Positions 10,401-22,100 of a stretch of DNA of 64,000 bases are shown here, piece by piece (within the stretch, counting starts at the first letter, position 1; every line of letters starts with the position of its first letter). The notes beneath the pieces are model-generated. The model saw only the letters and a program-made list of their open reading frames with translations. It was not told where the DNA came from and did no database searches. The position numbers and the translations under genes are program-made. The DNA comes from Ischnura elegans (taxonomy: Eukaryota; Arthropoda; Insecta; Odonata; Coenagrionidae): contig NC_060258.1 in the NCBI RefSeq assembly GCF_921293095.1, forward strand, positions 5,580,001 through 5,644,000. Reading direction: 5' to 3'.

Positions 10401-11500
10401 CCGTAACATTTAACCCTCTATAACACTGTCATTTTGAATTAAAACTTTTGGGCTATGTCGCCGCGTCAGATTTTGGGTGGCCCCAACGTTTCCCGACCGA
10501 TGCTGGTTGCCATCTCAAGGGAATCTGTGTAGATTCCCTTGAGGAAGCAGATATAACAAAGATAACAAAGCAAGGCTTCCCTGTGTAGAATCCAGTTTCC
10601 CTTGAGAAAGCGACCAGCATCGGTCGGGAAACGTTGGGGTCACCCAAAGCATTGACGGGGCGACATAGCCCAAAAGTTTTAATCCAACATGACGAGCACC
10701 CGCGAAAGTTTTTACGAAGAATTACTCTTTAACACGGTTTTAAAAAACACTTTCAGGTATTGTACTCGCTTCATGCGTGCATTCTGTCTCCATCGTATGT
10801 CATCTTCAAGCTGCATATCTTCACCCACCATGTCTAGCACTTCATTGTTCTTCGTAACATTTAACCCTCTATAACACCGTTTTTAACACCCTTTTCCCGC
10901 TATATACTCGCCTCGTGCAAACATTATGTCTCCTTCATATTTAATCTTAAATTCCTATGTTCAACCACCATTTCCAGTACTTCGTTTTACCTCGTAACTT
11001 TTTTATCCTGTATAACACTGTTTTAAACATCCCGTTCCCCACTATGTACTAGCTCCATGCATTATTTCTGTCTCCTTCGTATTTCATCTTAAATTCCTAT
11101 CTTCACCCACCATGTCCAGCACTTCGTTGTGTCTAGTAATATTTTCCCTCTATAACTCTGTTTTAACCATCCCTTCCCCGCTATGTACTGTATCCCTGCA
11201 TTCATTCGGTCTCCTACGTATTTCATATTAAGGCTACGTATCTATACCCATCATTTCCAGCACTCCGTTGTTCCTCATAACATTTTTAACTTCAATAACA
11301 ATGTTGTAAACTTCCCCTTCTAGACATGTAATAGATCCATTCAATATTCTGTCACTTTCGTATTTCATCTTATATTCCAACCTTCATCCACCATGTCCAG
11401 CACTTCGTTGTTCCTCGTTACATTTTATCCTCTATAGCAATGTTTTAAACATCCCTTTCCCGACATGTACTAGCTCCATGCATTCTTTCTGTCTGTTTCT
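7449..11500. repeat. Satellite 1: 142-bp tandem repeat array
   Basis: The landmark AACACTTCGTTGTTCTTGGT recurs at 7578, 7720, 7862 and 8004, a constant 142-bp step, giving about 28 copies. Other conserved blocks are CCCTCTATAACACTGTTTTT, CTTTTCCCGCT, ACTCGCTCCATGCATACATT and TCACCCACCAT. Copies from 7449 to about 8740 are very alike. Some form dimers, since the variant with AACACGGTTCTTAACATTC recurs about 284 bp apart (near 8184 and 8467). From about 8750 rightward the copies accumulate substitutions and small gaps until the repeat fades at about 11500. No coding capacity is conserved. Confidence 0.95.
10429..10724. mobile_element. Fold-back element inside satellite 1
   Basis: Two inverted arms of about 95 bp (10429-10523 and 10597-10692) pair nearly perfectly. 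Both contain AAAACTTTTGGGCTATGTCG and CAACGTTTCCCGACCGATGC or their complements. The spacer is 73 bp. A single-copy tail (10693-10724) follows. Satellite sequence CTCTATAACACTGT on the left (10416-10429) is repeated as CTCTTTAACACGGT on the right (10725-10738), a possible 14-bp target duplication. Long inverted arms of this kind occur when Penelope-type terminal repeats insert as inverted pairs, but no coding part supports that family here. Confidence 0.7.
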
Positions 11501-12200
11501 GTAAATTTGTTAGCACTGTTCGTAGGACTTCAGCCACACGAAAAAAATTACATGTTGATTGTATTATGGTTGTTTTTTATTAATTTTTTTATGTACCAAG
11601 TAGGTTCCCGATAATATTAGATGAACCAATATACTCTGAATTTGTATTCTAGTGGACGTTGATGGATGCTCTGAAAACATTGAAAATTTTTCTATTATAT
11701 TTGTTTAACAATTATTTTTATTTATTTATGGACTTGCCATAAGTCAACATATGCATGGAATTTTGAGATTTTTAATATCAAAATAAACATTTAGACAATA
11801 TTCATGAGGCTAGTAGATAGTAATAGAACACACCATAATCAGCACATAGGACTTTATTTTCGGAATCAAACTTATCCTCACCTACCATAGGGACCCATAT
11901 TAGTCCCAAACTGTATCTCAAAACCTTTTAGAGAAAATACTTTCATTTAAACATTTTCGGAATCTTAGCGTCAACATTAGCCTAAGAATGTATTTTGTTT
12001 GCAATTAAATGGCTGCAATTCTTATGGACCGTAAAGTGTTAATAGAAGCTCCCGTGTAAAAAATAGGAGAAAATCGGAAACAGCGTGTTCAAAAAAAAGT
12101 TTCCTCGCCAAAATTTTAATTTTAAGTGAAAATTAAATACATAACATTGGATAGCAGTCTTCCTTAAAATAAAAATTTTCTATGAAAATATGTAATTATT
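11501..12200. other. AT-rich unique sequence, no gene seen
   Basis: No satellite units, no open frame of note and no motif recognised beyond the decayed edge of satellite 1. Confidence 0.5.
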
Positions 12201-12204
12201 TGTC

Positions 12205-12275
12205 GTTAGTGAGACTCGATCCCAGGACCTTACCGTGGCAGTAGACCACGTTAGCCACTGGACCACGGCGCCTTA
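12205..12275 (-). tRNA. tRNA-like sequence (tRNA pseudogene or SINE head)
   Basis: On the minus strand GCGCCGTGGTCCAGTGGC resembles a D-arm/A box, and GGATCGAGTC resembles a B box (normal form GGTTCGANTC). Between them CGTGG and CCACG pair around a 7-base loop, TCTACTG, giving a possible TAC (valine) anticodon. The acceptor and T stems do not pair well, so it is probably not a working tRNA. A tRNA-derived SINE promoter or a decayed tRNA copy is more likely. Confidence 0.4.
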
Positions 12276-12618
12276 CGGATATTGCTGAAGAGAATTCAAT
12301 TAAAAAACAACGTAACTCACCGATCCACGTGCTACCACAAACAAAAGTTATATTAAATAATAAAATGCAGATGATAGCATTATTTGGTCAACGCAAGGGA
12401 AGCCGAGATTACACTAAAACAAGTGACACCCAATCAGATGACGGCGTAGAAATTTTCCGCGGAATAAAATCAAGGTGTTTGGAAAACTTTATTTTTTAAA
12501 GGAGTCCATTACAAATGTAAAGTTATAAGATGTAGTCTAATAAAATCTTATTCGTTCAATTAACTCTAAATCACCATTTTTAATTGTTCTTAAGAAAATG
12601 AGTTTGGCCAATTCTCTG

Positions 12619-12709
12619 TGACGTCAGAGTCGTTATCCAATCACGTAACAATTAGCTCTCGGGTGCTTAAATCGTCTCAGTTTGGAGGGATCCGTCAACG
12701 AGGACAGAG
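12619..12709 (+). promoter_or_regulatory. Candidate promoter and first exon
   Basis: The consensus CRE TGACGTCA (12619-12626) and CCAAT (12637-12641) lie about 40-60 bp upstream of an arthropod-type initiator TCAGTT (12677-12682). A short putative first exon then ends at a strong splice donor, GAG|GTAAGT (intron from 12710). The arrangement is what an insect promoter with a short untranslated first exon would show. The transcript has not been observed, and each motif alone is common. Confidence 0.35.
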
Positions 12710-13856
12710 GTAAGTGAAGAGACATTCCTAGGTTGTTGTTTCCTTGTTATACATCTATGCTATTAATGGTTGTTTTGTTCACGATATCAGTATGTTTGAA
12801 ATGATTAATGCTGATAGTTGTATGTGAGTTCAGGGCTTCAATCGGATTCATTTCGCTTTACAATATGTTTTTTACTTAGCAAACAATCTCAAGGTCATAA
12901 GGAAATGTTTTTGTAATACATTCGCCAGCGTTGTAAAGTCTTTCGTTGCTGCTGCCAAACATACGAGTGTTGAAGGGATACTTTTCCTCCCAGTCCCTTT
13001 TGTGTCTGATAATCCAATACGACATGTGAAAATGCCTTTGCGAAATGACATTCGTCGAATTTGTTCGTCCACGAGTGTGACCCCTTGTAATCTAGTTCGT
13101 TATTTTTCCGGAATGCTTCATAACTCAGGTGACGTTGCATCCGCCCTTGCAGAAATCCATAGGCTGCTACTGTGACTATTGTTTAAATGAGGTGGTTTCC
13201 GTGAATTTTTTAAAGCGATATAACCGAAGTGCTTTTCTCAGGATAATGTTTGCATGCCACTCGGGTGATTACCTGTGGGTTTTGAGGACAGCTGGTATAC
13301 AATGATTTATCCCAAATCGGTGGTGAAAAGTGATAGTGATCGAGTTTTATTGTCTTCATATATTACACGACAAGAAACTATTACATGAATTTTTGAGAGG
13401 ACGTCACCAAGTTCAAGTATTTTTGTAAAAAGGTCCCATTTGACCGCCGTATTCGTCAATGTTGCTATTATCAGCCACATGAAATTATGCGGAGAGCCTC
13501 CATGGAGTAATTTCGTAATACTTTCTGTAGTCGCGAGTGAATGTAATAGTTATAATCCCTGCTTTTCGGGAATTTTATTTCAACCAACCAAGAATTTACA
13601 ATTGTCTTGATTGAAATTACCTTTTTGGCCGTTGACCTGCTTAGCTTTAGCAATCAAAATGGAAAGATGATTGTAAAGAAGTGGATTGCCTGCTATTTGT
13701 GCATAATTTATTTTCGTATCTGAACTTTACCGTCATTGTGGTAGTTGGTAATAGCCATTATAATAAACAGCAATGCAGCTTTTATGCATTTTGTAGTCTT
13801 GGTTTTACCAAATTGAAATCATTATTCTAAAGCGTGTTTTTTATATTTTTTTACAG

Positions 13857-13945
13857 TAAATTGAGACCATATGAAAGCGGCAGTGATTACACGAGTGACA
13901 TTTTCTGGCATTCGACTGAATTGGCGAGTGGAGATACTGTGGATG
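13857..13945 (+). other. Candidate internal exon of an unknown gene
   Basis: A pyrimidine-rich tract ending in TTTTTTTACAG (acceptor at 13856) precedes an 89-bp stretch that ends at a donor, GATG|GTAAGC (13946). Two frames are open across it. One begins at an ATG at 13871; the other contains PYESGSDYTSDIFWHSTELA and has a more protein-like composition. Neither is recognised. Together with the donor at 12710 it could be exon 2 after a 1.15-kb intron. The downstream part would be interrupted by the Penelope-like element at 14415. Confidence 0.3.
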
Positions 13946-14414
13946 GTAAGCTATTATCTCATTTTTTGATAATTTAATACATTTTGTAATATTTGATGCC
14001 AAAGAGTAATACTAGATCCTATTATATATTCACTCGTACCTACGTGTATGGATTTAGAAAATTCGAATGCTAAATGAGAATCCATTCGAACTTCTCGTGT
14101 ATAAGTCTTAAGATTCCGATTTCAAGATGCAGCTGAAGATTTTTTTTACTTTCCCTTGTCTATCACACTTGCTTCGAAACATAATATTGCACCCCATAGT
14201 GGCCCTCTTTCCAATATAAAAGATATATCATTCATTTTGTGATATTTAAAGATATTCGCATTTTTTCATATTAATCGTAATTATCATTTCAATAGTACAT
14301 TCAATTTATTTGAAAACGTTAGAAACATGAACAAACGTCTATTAAGGGGATAAGATAGCATTGTTATGTAATGCCCTTTATACGCTGTCTAAGGAAAAAC
14401 ACCAATTTATCGAT

Positions 14415-14560
14415 AAACGATTTAAGTTTTTCCTGGTGAATACTTCTGAAAAATATTTCTCGGGTTTGCATACAGGTTAAAGCTTTTATGTAAGCCGACG
14501 TTTCGGAAGACGACTTGTCTTCCATCCTCAAGGCTGTGTTTCTTGAATGAAGTTCAATTT
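14415..14560 (-). repeat. Penelope-like 3' terminal region with hammerhead-like hairpin
   Basis: On the minus strand 14532-14500 reads TTGAGGA, a 7-bp hairpin (GGAAGAC paired with GTCTTCC) and GAAACGTCGG. This is followed downstream by CAAACCCGAGAAATATTTTTC, ending near 14440. Published work shows that Penelope-like terminal repeats encode hammerhead ribozymes. This copy has TTGA where CTGA is needed and one extra base before the stem, so it is probably a decayed version. It shares its end sequence with the element at 6192-6484. Confidence 0.5.
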
Positions 14561-14603
14561 CACACTGAACAGGATCGACCGTTTACGGAGACAACAATAC
14601 GGC

Positions 14604-15107
14604 TCAGGTGTCGTCCGATTGGCTGTAGGTCTTTTGAAATTCTTCACGTTTAACCCTTATGCTTTTCATGCAGCTGATTACAGGTCTCCATGTAGTGCTT
14701 AGATGAAAGCCGGTGTCCCGGTTGAAATTTTTGGGATTGAGGCGGATCTCTATTGCTTCCTTAACTACGCGGTCCCAGTAACGTTGAGCATGGCAAAGGA
14801 TTTTGGTGTCGTCCCATTTAATAGCATGGTCTTCATCAATGCTGTGTTCCGCCACGGCCGACTTTTCTGGTTGCGCTAGTCTGAAAAATCTCCGGTGTTC
14901 TTTCAGCCTCGTCTCAATCGTTCGGCCTGTCTCCCCCACATACATTTTACCACATTCACAAGGTATTCCATAAACCCCTGGTGTCTTCAACCCAATCGGA
15001 TCTTTCACCCACACCAAGCGGTGCCTTAATTTAGGTGGTGGCAGATGGACAGTTTTGATATTATACCGTCGTAGAATGCCGTGGATCTTACCAGATATGG
15101 TTGACAC
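14604..15107 (-). pseudogene. Penelope-like GIY-YIG endonuclease domain
   Basis: This 167-codon open stretch is the C-terminal part of a Penelope-like polyprotein. The endonuclease nicks target DNA for target-primed reverse transcription. Motifs seen are GVY (residues 44-46), CEC (50-52, the zinc-binding pair characteristic of this class), MYVGE (55-59), R67 and H71, further histidines at 88 and 94, and KEAIEIRLNP (about 116-125) with the conserved glutamate. The catalytic residues look present. The same frame continues upstream through nonsense codons near 15253 and 15411 to the RT, so the ATG at 15105 is not the natural start. The last 30 residues after NFNRDTG are the usual short tail. Confidence 0.9.
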
Positions 15108-15410
15108 ATATGGGATTAAGGCTGTTGATAGTGGTTTTTCAGGCGGCTCATCCCGGCAACTCTTTTCTTTTATGTTGAATCTGCTTAGGGCCTTAAAAAT
15201 CTCTTGTTTTCCATAGCCATTCCGTAAAAATGTTGTCTTAAGGTGGTCTAACTAGGCTGAGATGCTTATATTATCTGATATTAACTTGGCTCTATGGACC
15301 AAGGTAGATAATACAGCGGCCTTCTGCGATGGATGGTGGTGGCTCTGTCCGTTGAGGTACAGGTCAGTATGCGTTGGCTTCCTATAAACGGAAAGACCTA
15401 GGCTCCCATC

Positions 15411-16104
15411 TTATTTCCTATGTATTAGGATGTCGAGGAAAGGAAGTCGCCCATTCTCTTCTACCTCCATGGCAAATATGATGCTCGGGTGTTGGTTGTT
15501 CATATGTGTCAAATATTCCTGCAATGCAGCTGTACCATGTTGCCAAACTAAAAAGGAATCGTCCACATATCTGAAAAAAACATTTTGGACGGCAGGGAGC
15601 GGTATCGAGGGCTTTTCTCTAAAAATCTTCCATGAAAAAATTAGCGATAGCCGGTGATATTGGTGAATCCATTGCGACACCATCCATTTGCCCATAAAAA
15701 ATATCCTCAAAAGAAATATAGGAAGAAGTGAGCACATGATGAAAAAGTTTGACCGTCTTCGTATCGAATTTACTCTCTAGCAGACTCAAGGTGGCAACAA
15801 GAGGGACCCGCGTGAAGAAAGACACCACATCAAAACTAACCATCAAATCGGTAGGATCTAAACGAATATCCTTAAAAGTGTTCACAAATTCTAGTGAGTT
15901 TATCACATGGTGTTCACCGAGACCAAAGAATGGTGTTAGGATACCCGTAAGATATTTTGCAACGTAATGTGTGGGAGAGTTAATTGCGCTGACAATCGGC
16001 ATCAACGGTGTTCCTTCCTTATGAATCTTGGGCAACCCATAAAACCTAGGAGGCACTGGTGCTTGAGGTAGCAGGTTCTTTGCTGTCGCTGGTGGCAAAC
16101 TCAT
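15411..16104 (-). pseudogene. Penelope-like reverse transcriptase
   Basis: The RT core lies in two overlapping frames. The first (16104 to 15619, 161 codons) has RFYGLPKIHKEG and PIVSA, motif A SFDVVSFFTRVPL with the first catalytic Asp (residue 92), and motif B GVAMDSPISPAIANF. The second (about 15630 to 15411) has motif C FRYVDDSFLVW with both catalytic Asp residues and LPFLDILI. The shift fits one extra T in a T-run at about 15620-15624 (minus strand). Motif B normally reads GVAMGSP; the Gly to Asp change at residue 146 would probably harm activity. A nonsense codon follows LDILIHRK. The protein's N-terminal region before MSLPPATAKN is missing. Confidence 0.9.
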
Positions 16105-16134
16105 TACGTTAATTTACTTAACATACAAGTGATA

Positions 16135-19100
16135 ACCTTACAAGCCTGAGAAGGGGAGGATTTGACATGGATTCAACGGTTTTTAAGGAAACGTGTGAAC
16201 ATACTTCGAGAAATAATGCCGTAAGTACTGAGTTTCACTAGCTTTCATAATGATGAGTCGCTCAATTGATCCGAAAATTATGCTATCGACAAAATCTGTA
16301 TTTAGCTAATTTTAAACATGGCAATGATTTTAATACGTTCTTAAACAATGGCCCAGTTTTATTATATCCCCACCGTGTTCGTTTTCGGGTTGTAATCGAA
16401 GCGTCACTTTTAACATTTTCAGATGAAATGAAAGATATGCTTATCGGATGAAGACGTGAAATTCGCTTAATTCACAAACACGCAAGTTTTCCCGTTACCA
16501 GCCTCAGGAGGAGAGGTTTTGACATGGATTCAATGGATTTTGAGGAAACGTCTGTTCATACATCGAGAAATACTGCCGTTAGTACTGAGTATCACTTTGC
16601 ATTCATAATAATGAGTCGTTCAATAGATCTGAAATTTAGGCTATCTACAAAATCTGAATTTAGCTAACTTTATGCATGGAAACGATATTAATACGTTCTT
16701 AAAAAAGCCCCAGTGTTATTATATCCATGCCGTGTTCGTTTATTGGTTGTAATCGAAGCGTCAATTTTAAATTTTTCAGATGAAATGAAGGATTTTGCTT
16801 CCGGATGAAGACGTGAAAATCGCTTAATTCACAAACACGCAAGTTTTCCCCTTACCTGCCTTAGGAGGAGAGGATTTGGCATGGATTCAATGGTTTTTAA
16901 GGAAACGTGGGTTCATACTTCGAGAATTAATGCCTTAAGTACTTAGTTTCACTATGCATTCAAAATGATGAGTCGTTCAATTGATCCGAAAAATTAGGCT
17001 ATGTCCTAAATCTGTAATTAGCTAACTTAAGTCATGGCAACGATTTTAATACGTTCTTAAATAATTCCCCAGTGTTATTATATCCATGCCGTGTTCGTTT
17101 ATGGGTTGTAATCGAAGCGTCACTTTTAACATATTCAGATGAAATGAAAGATTTTGCTACCGGATAATGACGTGAAATTCGCTTAATTCACAAAGACGCA
17201 GGTTTTCCCCTTACGAACCTTAGGACATGGATTCAATGGTTTTTAAGGAAACGTCTGTTCATATTACGAGAAACACTGCCGTAAGTACTGAGACTAACTA
17301 GCTTTCATAATGATGAGTCGTTCAATAGATCCGAAAATTATGCTATCTACAAAATCTGTATTTAGCTAACTTAATAGATGGCAACGATTTCAATTCGTTC
17401 TTAAACAATGCCAGTGTTATTATAACTATGCCGTCTTCGTTTTTTGGTTGTAATCGAAGTGTCAATTTTAACATTTTCAAATGAAATGAAGGATTTTGGT
17501 ACAGGATAATGACGTGAAATTCGCTTAATTCACAAACAAGCATTTTTTCCCGTTACCAGCCTTGGAAGGAGAGGATTTGTCATGAACTTAATGGATATTG
17601 AGGAAACGTCTGTTCATACATCGAGAAATAATGCCGGAAATACTGAGTTTAACCTTGCTTACATAATGATGAGTCGATCAATATATCCGAAAATTAGGCT
17701 ATGTCCTAAATCTGCATTTAGCTAACTTAAAACATGGCAACGATATTAATACGTTCTTAAACAATGCCCAAGTGTTATTATATCCATGCCGTGTTCGTTT
17801 TCGGGTTGTAATCGAAGCATCACTTTTAACATTTTCAGATGAAATGAAGATTTTGCTTCCGGGTGTAGACGTGAAATTTGATTAATTCACGAACACGCAA
17901 GTTTTCCCGTTTGCAGCCTTAGGAGGAGATGATTTGACATGAATTCAATGGATTTTGAGGAAACGTCTGTTCATATATCGAGAAGTACTGCCGTAAGTAC
18001 TGAGTTTCACTTTGCATTCATAACGATGAGTCGTTCAATAGATCTGAAAATTTTGCTATCTACAAAATCTGTATTTAGCTAACTTTATGCATGGCAACGA
18101 TTTTAGTACGTTCTAAAACCATGCTCCAGTGTTATTTTATCCATGCCGTGTTCGTTTTTTGGTTGTAATCGAAGCGTCATTTTTAACATTTTCAGATGAA
18201 ACGAAAGATTTTGCTTCCGGAAGAAGACGTGAAATTCGCTTAATTCAAAAACACGCAAGTTTTCCTGTTACCTGCCTTAGGAGGAGAGGATTTGACATGA
18301 ATTCAATGGTTTTTGAGGATATGTCTGTTCATACATCGAGGATAAATGCCGTAAGTACCGAGTTTCACTTTGCATTCATCATGATGAGTCATTCAATACA
18401 TCTGAAAATTATGCTATGTCCTAAATCTGTGTTTAGCTAACTTAAAACATGGCGGCGATTTTAATACGTTCTTAAACAAGGCTCAGTGTTATTATATCCA
18501 TGCCGTGTTCGTTTTCGGGCTGTAATCGAAGCGTCACTTTTAACATTTTCAGATGAAATGAAAGATTTTGCTACCGGATAATGACATGAAATTCGCTTAA
18601 TTCACAAACACGCAAGTTTTCCCCTTACCAGCCTTCGGAGGGGAGGATTTGACATGGATTCAATGGTTTTTGAGGAAAGGTCTGTTCATACAACGAGAAT
18701 GAATGCCGTAAGTAACGAGTTTCACTTTGCATTCATAATGCTGAGTCGTTCGATAGATCCGAAAATTAGGCGATGTCCTAAATCTGTATTTAGCTAACTT
18801 AAAACATGGCAACGATTTTAATACGTTCTTAAACAATTCTCAGTGTTATTATATACATGCCGTGTTCGTTTTCGGGCTGTAATCGAAGCGTCACTTTTAA
18901 CATTTTCAGATGAAATGAAAGATTTTGCTACCGGATAATGACGTGAAATTCGCTTAATTCACAAACACTCAGGTTTTCCCCTTACGAGTCATAAGAGGAG
19001 AGGATTGGATATGGATTCAATGGTTTTTAAGGAAACGTCTGTTCATACATCGAGATATACTGCCGTAAGTACTGAGACTCAATAGCTTTCATATTGATGA

Positions 19101-22100
19101 GTCGTTAAATAGATCCGAAAATTAGGCTATCTACAAAATCTGTATTTAGCTAACTTAATGCATAGCAACGATTTAAAAACGTTCTTAAACCATGCCCCAG
19201 TGTTATTTTATCCATGTCGTGTTCGTTTTTTGGTTTTAATCGAAGCGTCAATTTTAAATTTTTCAAATGAAATGAAAGATTTTACTACCGGATGAAGACG
19301 TGAAATTCGCTTAATTCACGAACACGCAAGTATTCGCCTTACGAGCCATAAGAGGAGAGGATTGGATATGGATTCAATGGTTTTTAAGGAAACGTCTGTT
19401 CATACATCGAGAAATACTGCCGTAAGTACTGAGACCCACTAGCTTTCATAATGATGAGTCGTTCAATAGATCCGAAAATTAGGCTATCTACAAAATCTGT
19501 ATTTAGCTAACTTAATGCATAGCAACGATTTAAAAACGTTCTTAAACCATGCCCCAGTGTTATTTTATCCATGTCGTGTTCGTTTTTTGGTTTTAATCGA
19601 AGCGTCAATTTTAAATTTTTCAAATGAAATGAAAGGTTTTGCTTCCGGATGAAGACGTGAAATTCGCTTAATTCACAAACACGCAAGTATTCGCCTTACG
19701 AGCCATAAGAGGAGAGGATTGGATATGGATTCATTGGTTTTTAAGGAAACATCTGTTCATACATCGAGAAATACTGCCGTAAGTACTAAGACCCACTAGC
19801 TTTCATAATGATGAGTCGTTCAATAGATCCGAAAATTAGGCTATCTACAAAATCTGTATTTAGCTAACTTAATGCATAGCAACGATTTAAAAACGTTCTT
19901 AAACCATGCCCCAGTGTTATATTATCCATGCCGTGTTCGTTTTTTGGTTGTAATCGAATCGTCAATTTTAAATTTTTCAAATGAAATGAAAGATTTTACT
20001 ACCGGATGAAGACGTGAAATTCGCTTAATTCACGAACACGCAAGTTTTCCCGTTTGCTGCCTTAGGAGGAGACGATTTGACATGGATTCAATGGATTTTG
20101 AGGAAACGTCTGTTCATATATCGAGAAGTACTGCCGTAAGTACTGAGTTTCACTTTGCATTCATAACGATGAGTCGTTCAATAGATCCGAAAATTATGCT
20201 ATCTACAAAATCTGTATTTAGCTAACTTAATGCATGGCAACGATTTTAGTACGTTCTTAAACCTTGCTCCAGTGTTATTTTATCCATGCCGTGTTCGTTT
20301 TTTGGTTGTAATCGAAGCGTCATTCTTAACATTTTCAGATGAAATGAAAGGTTTTTACTTCCGGATGAAGACGTAAAATTCGCTTAATTCAAAAACACGC
20401 AAGTTTTCCCCTTACCCTCCTTAGAAGGAGAGGATTTGACATGGATTCAATGGTTTTTGAGGATATGTCTGTTCATACATCGAGAATAAATGCCGTAAGT
20501 ACCGAGTTTCACTTTGCATTCATCATGATGAGTCGTTCAATACATCTGAAAATTAGGCTGTGTCCTAAATCTGTATTTAGCTAACTGAAAACATGGCGTC
20601 GAGTTTAATAAGTTCTTAAACAAGGCTCAAGGTTATTATATCCATGCAGTGTTTGTTTTCGGGTTGTAATCGAAGCGTCACTTTTAACATTTTCAGATGA
20701 AATGAAAGATTTTGCCACCGGATAATGACGTGAAATTCGCTTAATTCACAAACACGCAAGTTTTCCCCTTAACAGCCTTAGGAGGGGAAGATTTGACATG
20801 GATTCAATGGTTTTTGAGGAAAGGTCTGTTCATACAACGAGAATGAATGCCGTAAGTACTGAGATTCACTTTGCATTCACAATGATGAGTCGTTCAATAG
20901 ATCCGAAAATTAGGCTGTCCTAAATCTCTATTTAGCTAACTTAAAACATGGCAACGATTTTAATACGTTCTTAAACAAGGCTCAGTGTTATTATATCCAT
21001 GCCGTGTTCGTTTTCGGGTTGTAATCGAAGCGTCACTTTTAACATTTTCAGATAAAATGAAAGATTTTGCTACCGGATAATGACGTGAAATTCGCTTAAT
21101 TCACAAACACGCAGGTTTTCCCCTTACGAGCCATAAGAGGAGAGGATTGGATATGAATTCAATGGTTTTTAATGAAACGTCTGTTCATACATCGAGAAAT
21201 ACTGCCGTAAGTACTGAGACTCACTAGCTTTCATAATGATGAGTCGTTCAATAGATCCGAAAATTAGGCTATCTACAAAATCTGTATTTAGCTAACTTAA
21301 TGCATAGCAACGATTTAAAAACCTTCTTAAACCATGCCCCAGTGTTATTTAATCCATGCCGTGTTCGTTTTTTGGTTGTAATGGAAGCGTCAATTTTAAA
21401 TTTTTCAAATGAAATGAAAGATTTTACTACCGGATGAAGACGTGAAATTCGCTTAATTCACAAACACGCAAGTTTTCCCCTTACCAGCCTTCGGAGGGGA
21501 GGAATTGACATGGAATCAATGGTTTTTGAGGAAAGGTCTGTTCATACATCGAGGATAAATGCCGTAAGTACCGAGTTTCACTTTGCATTCATCAATATGA
21601 GTCGTTCAATACACCTGAAAATTATGCTATGTCCTAAATCTGTGTTTAGCTAACTTAAAACATGGCGGCGATTTTAATACGTTCTTAAACAAGGCTTAGT
21701 GTTATTATATCCATGCCGTGTTCGTTTTCGGGTTGTAATCGAAGCGTAACTTTTAACATTTTCAGATGAAATGAAAGATTTTGCTACCGGATAATGACGT
21801 GAAATTCGCTTAATTACCAAACACGCAGGTTTTCCCCTTACGAGCCATAAGAGGAGAGGATTATATATGGATTCAATGGTTTTTAAGGAAACGTCTGTTC
21901 ATACATCGAGAAATACTGCCGTAAGTACTGAGACTCACTATCTTTCATAATGATGAGTCGTTCAATAGATCCGAAAATTAGGCTATCTACAAAATCTGTA
22001 TTTAGCTAACTTATTGCATAGCAACGATTTAAAAACGTTTTTAAACCATGCCCCAGTGTTATTTTATCCATGCCGTGTTCGTTTTTTGGTTGTAATCGAA

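Larger units (their letters stand above)
14415..16130 (-). mobile_element. Penelope-like element, 5'-truncated, inside or beside satellite 2
   Basis: Read on the minus strand the order is reverse transcriptase (from 16104), linker, GIY-YIG endonuclease (to 14604), then a terminal region ending in CTCGGGTTTGCATAC-type sequence complementary to 14457-14475. This RT then GIY-YIG order is diagnostic for Penelope-like retroelements. The N-terminal part of the usual protein is missing. Upstream sequence changes to satellite 2 at about 16135, so the element is truncated at its 5' end, as is common in this class. It carries one frameshift and two nonsense codons and is inactive. Confidence 0.9.

Noticed and set aside
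10597..10640. Hammerhead motif in the fold-back arm (CTTGAGAAAG, stem, GGGAAACG)
   Set aside because: It resembles the Penelope-type layout but lacks CTGANGA, so no ribozyme is claimed.
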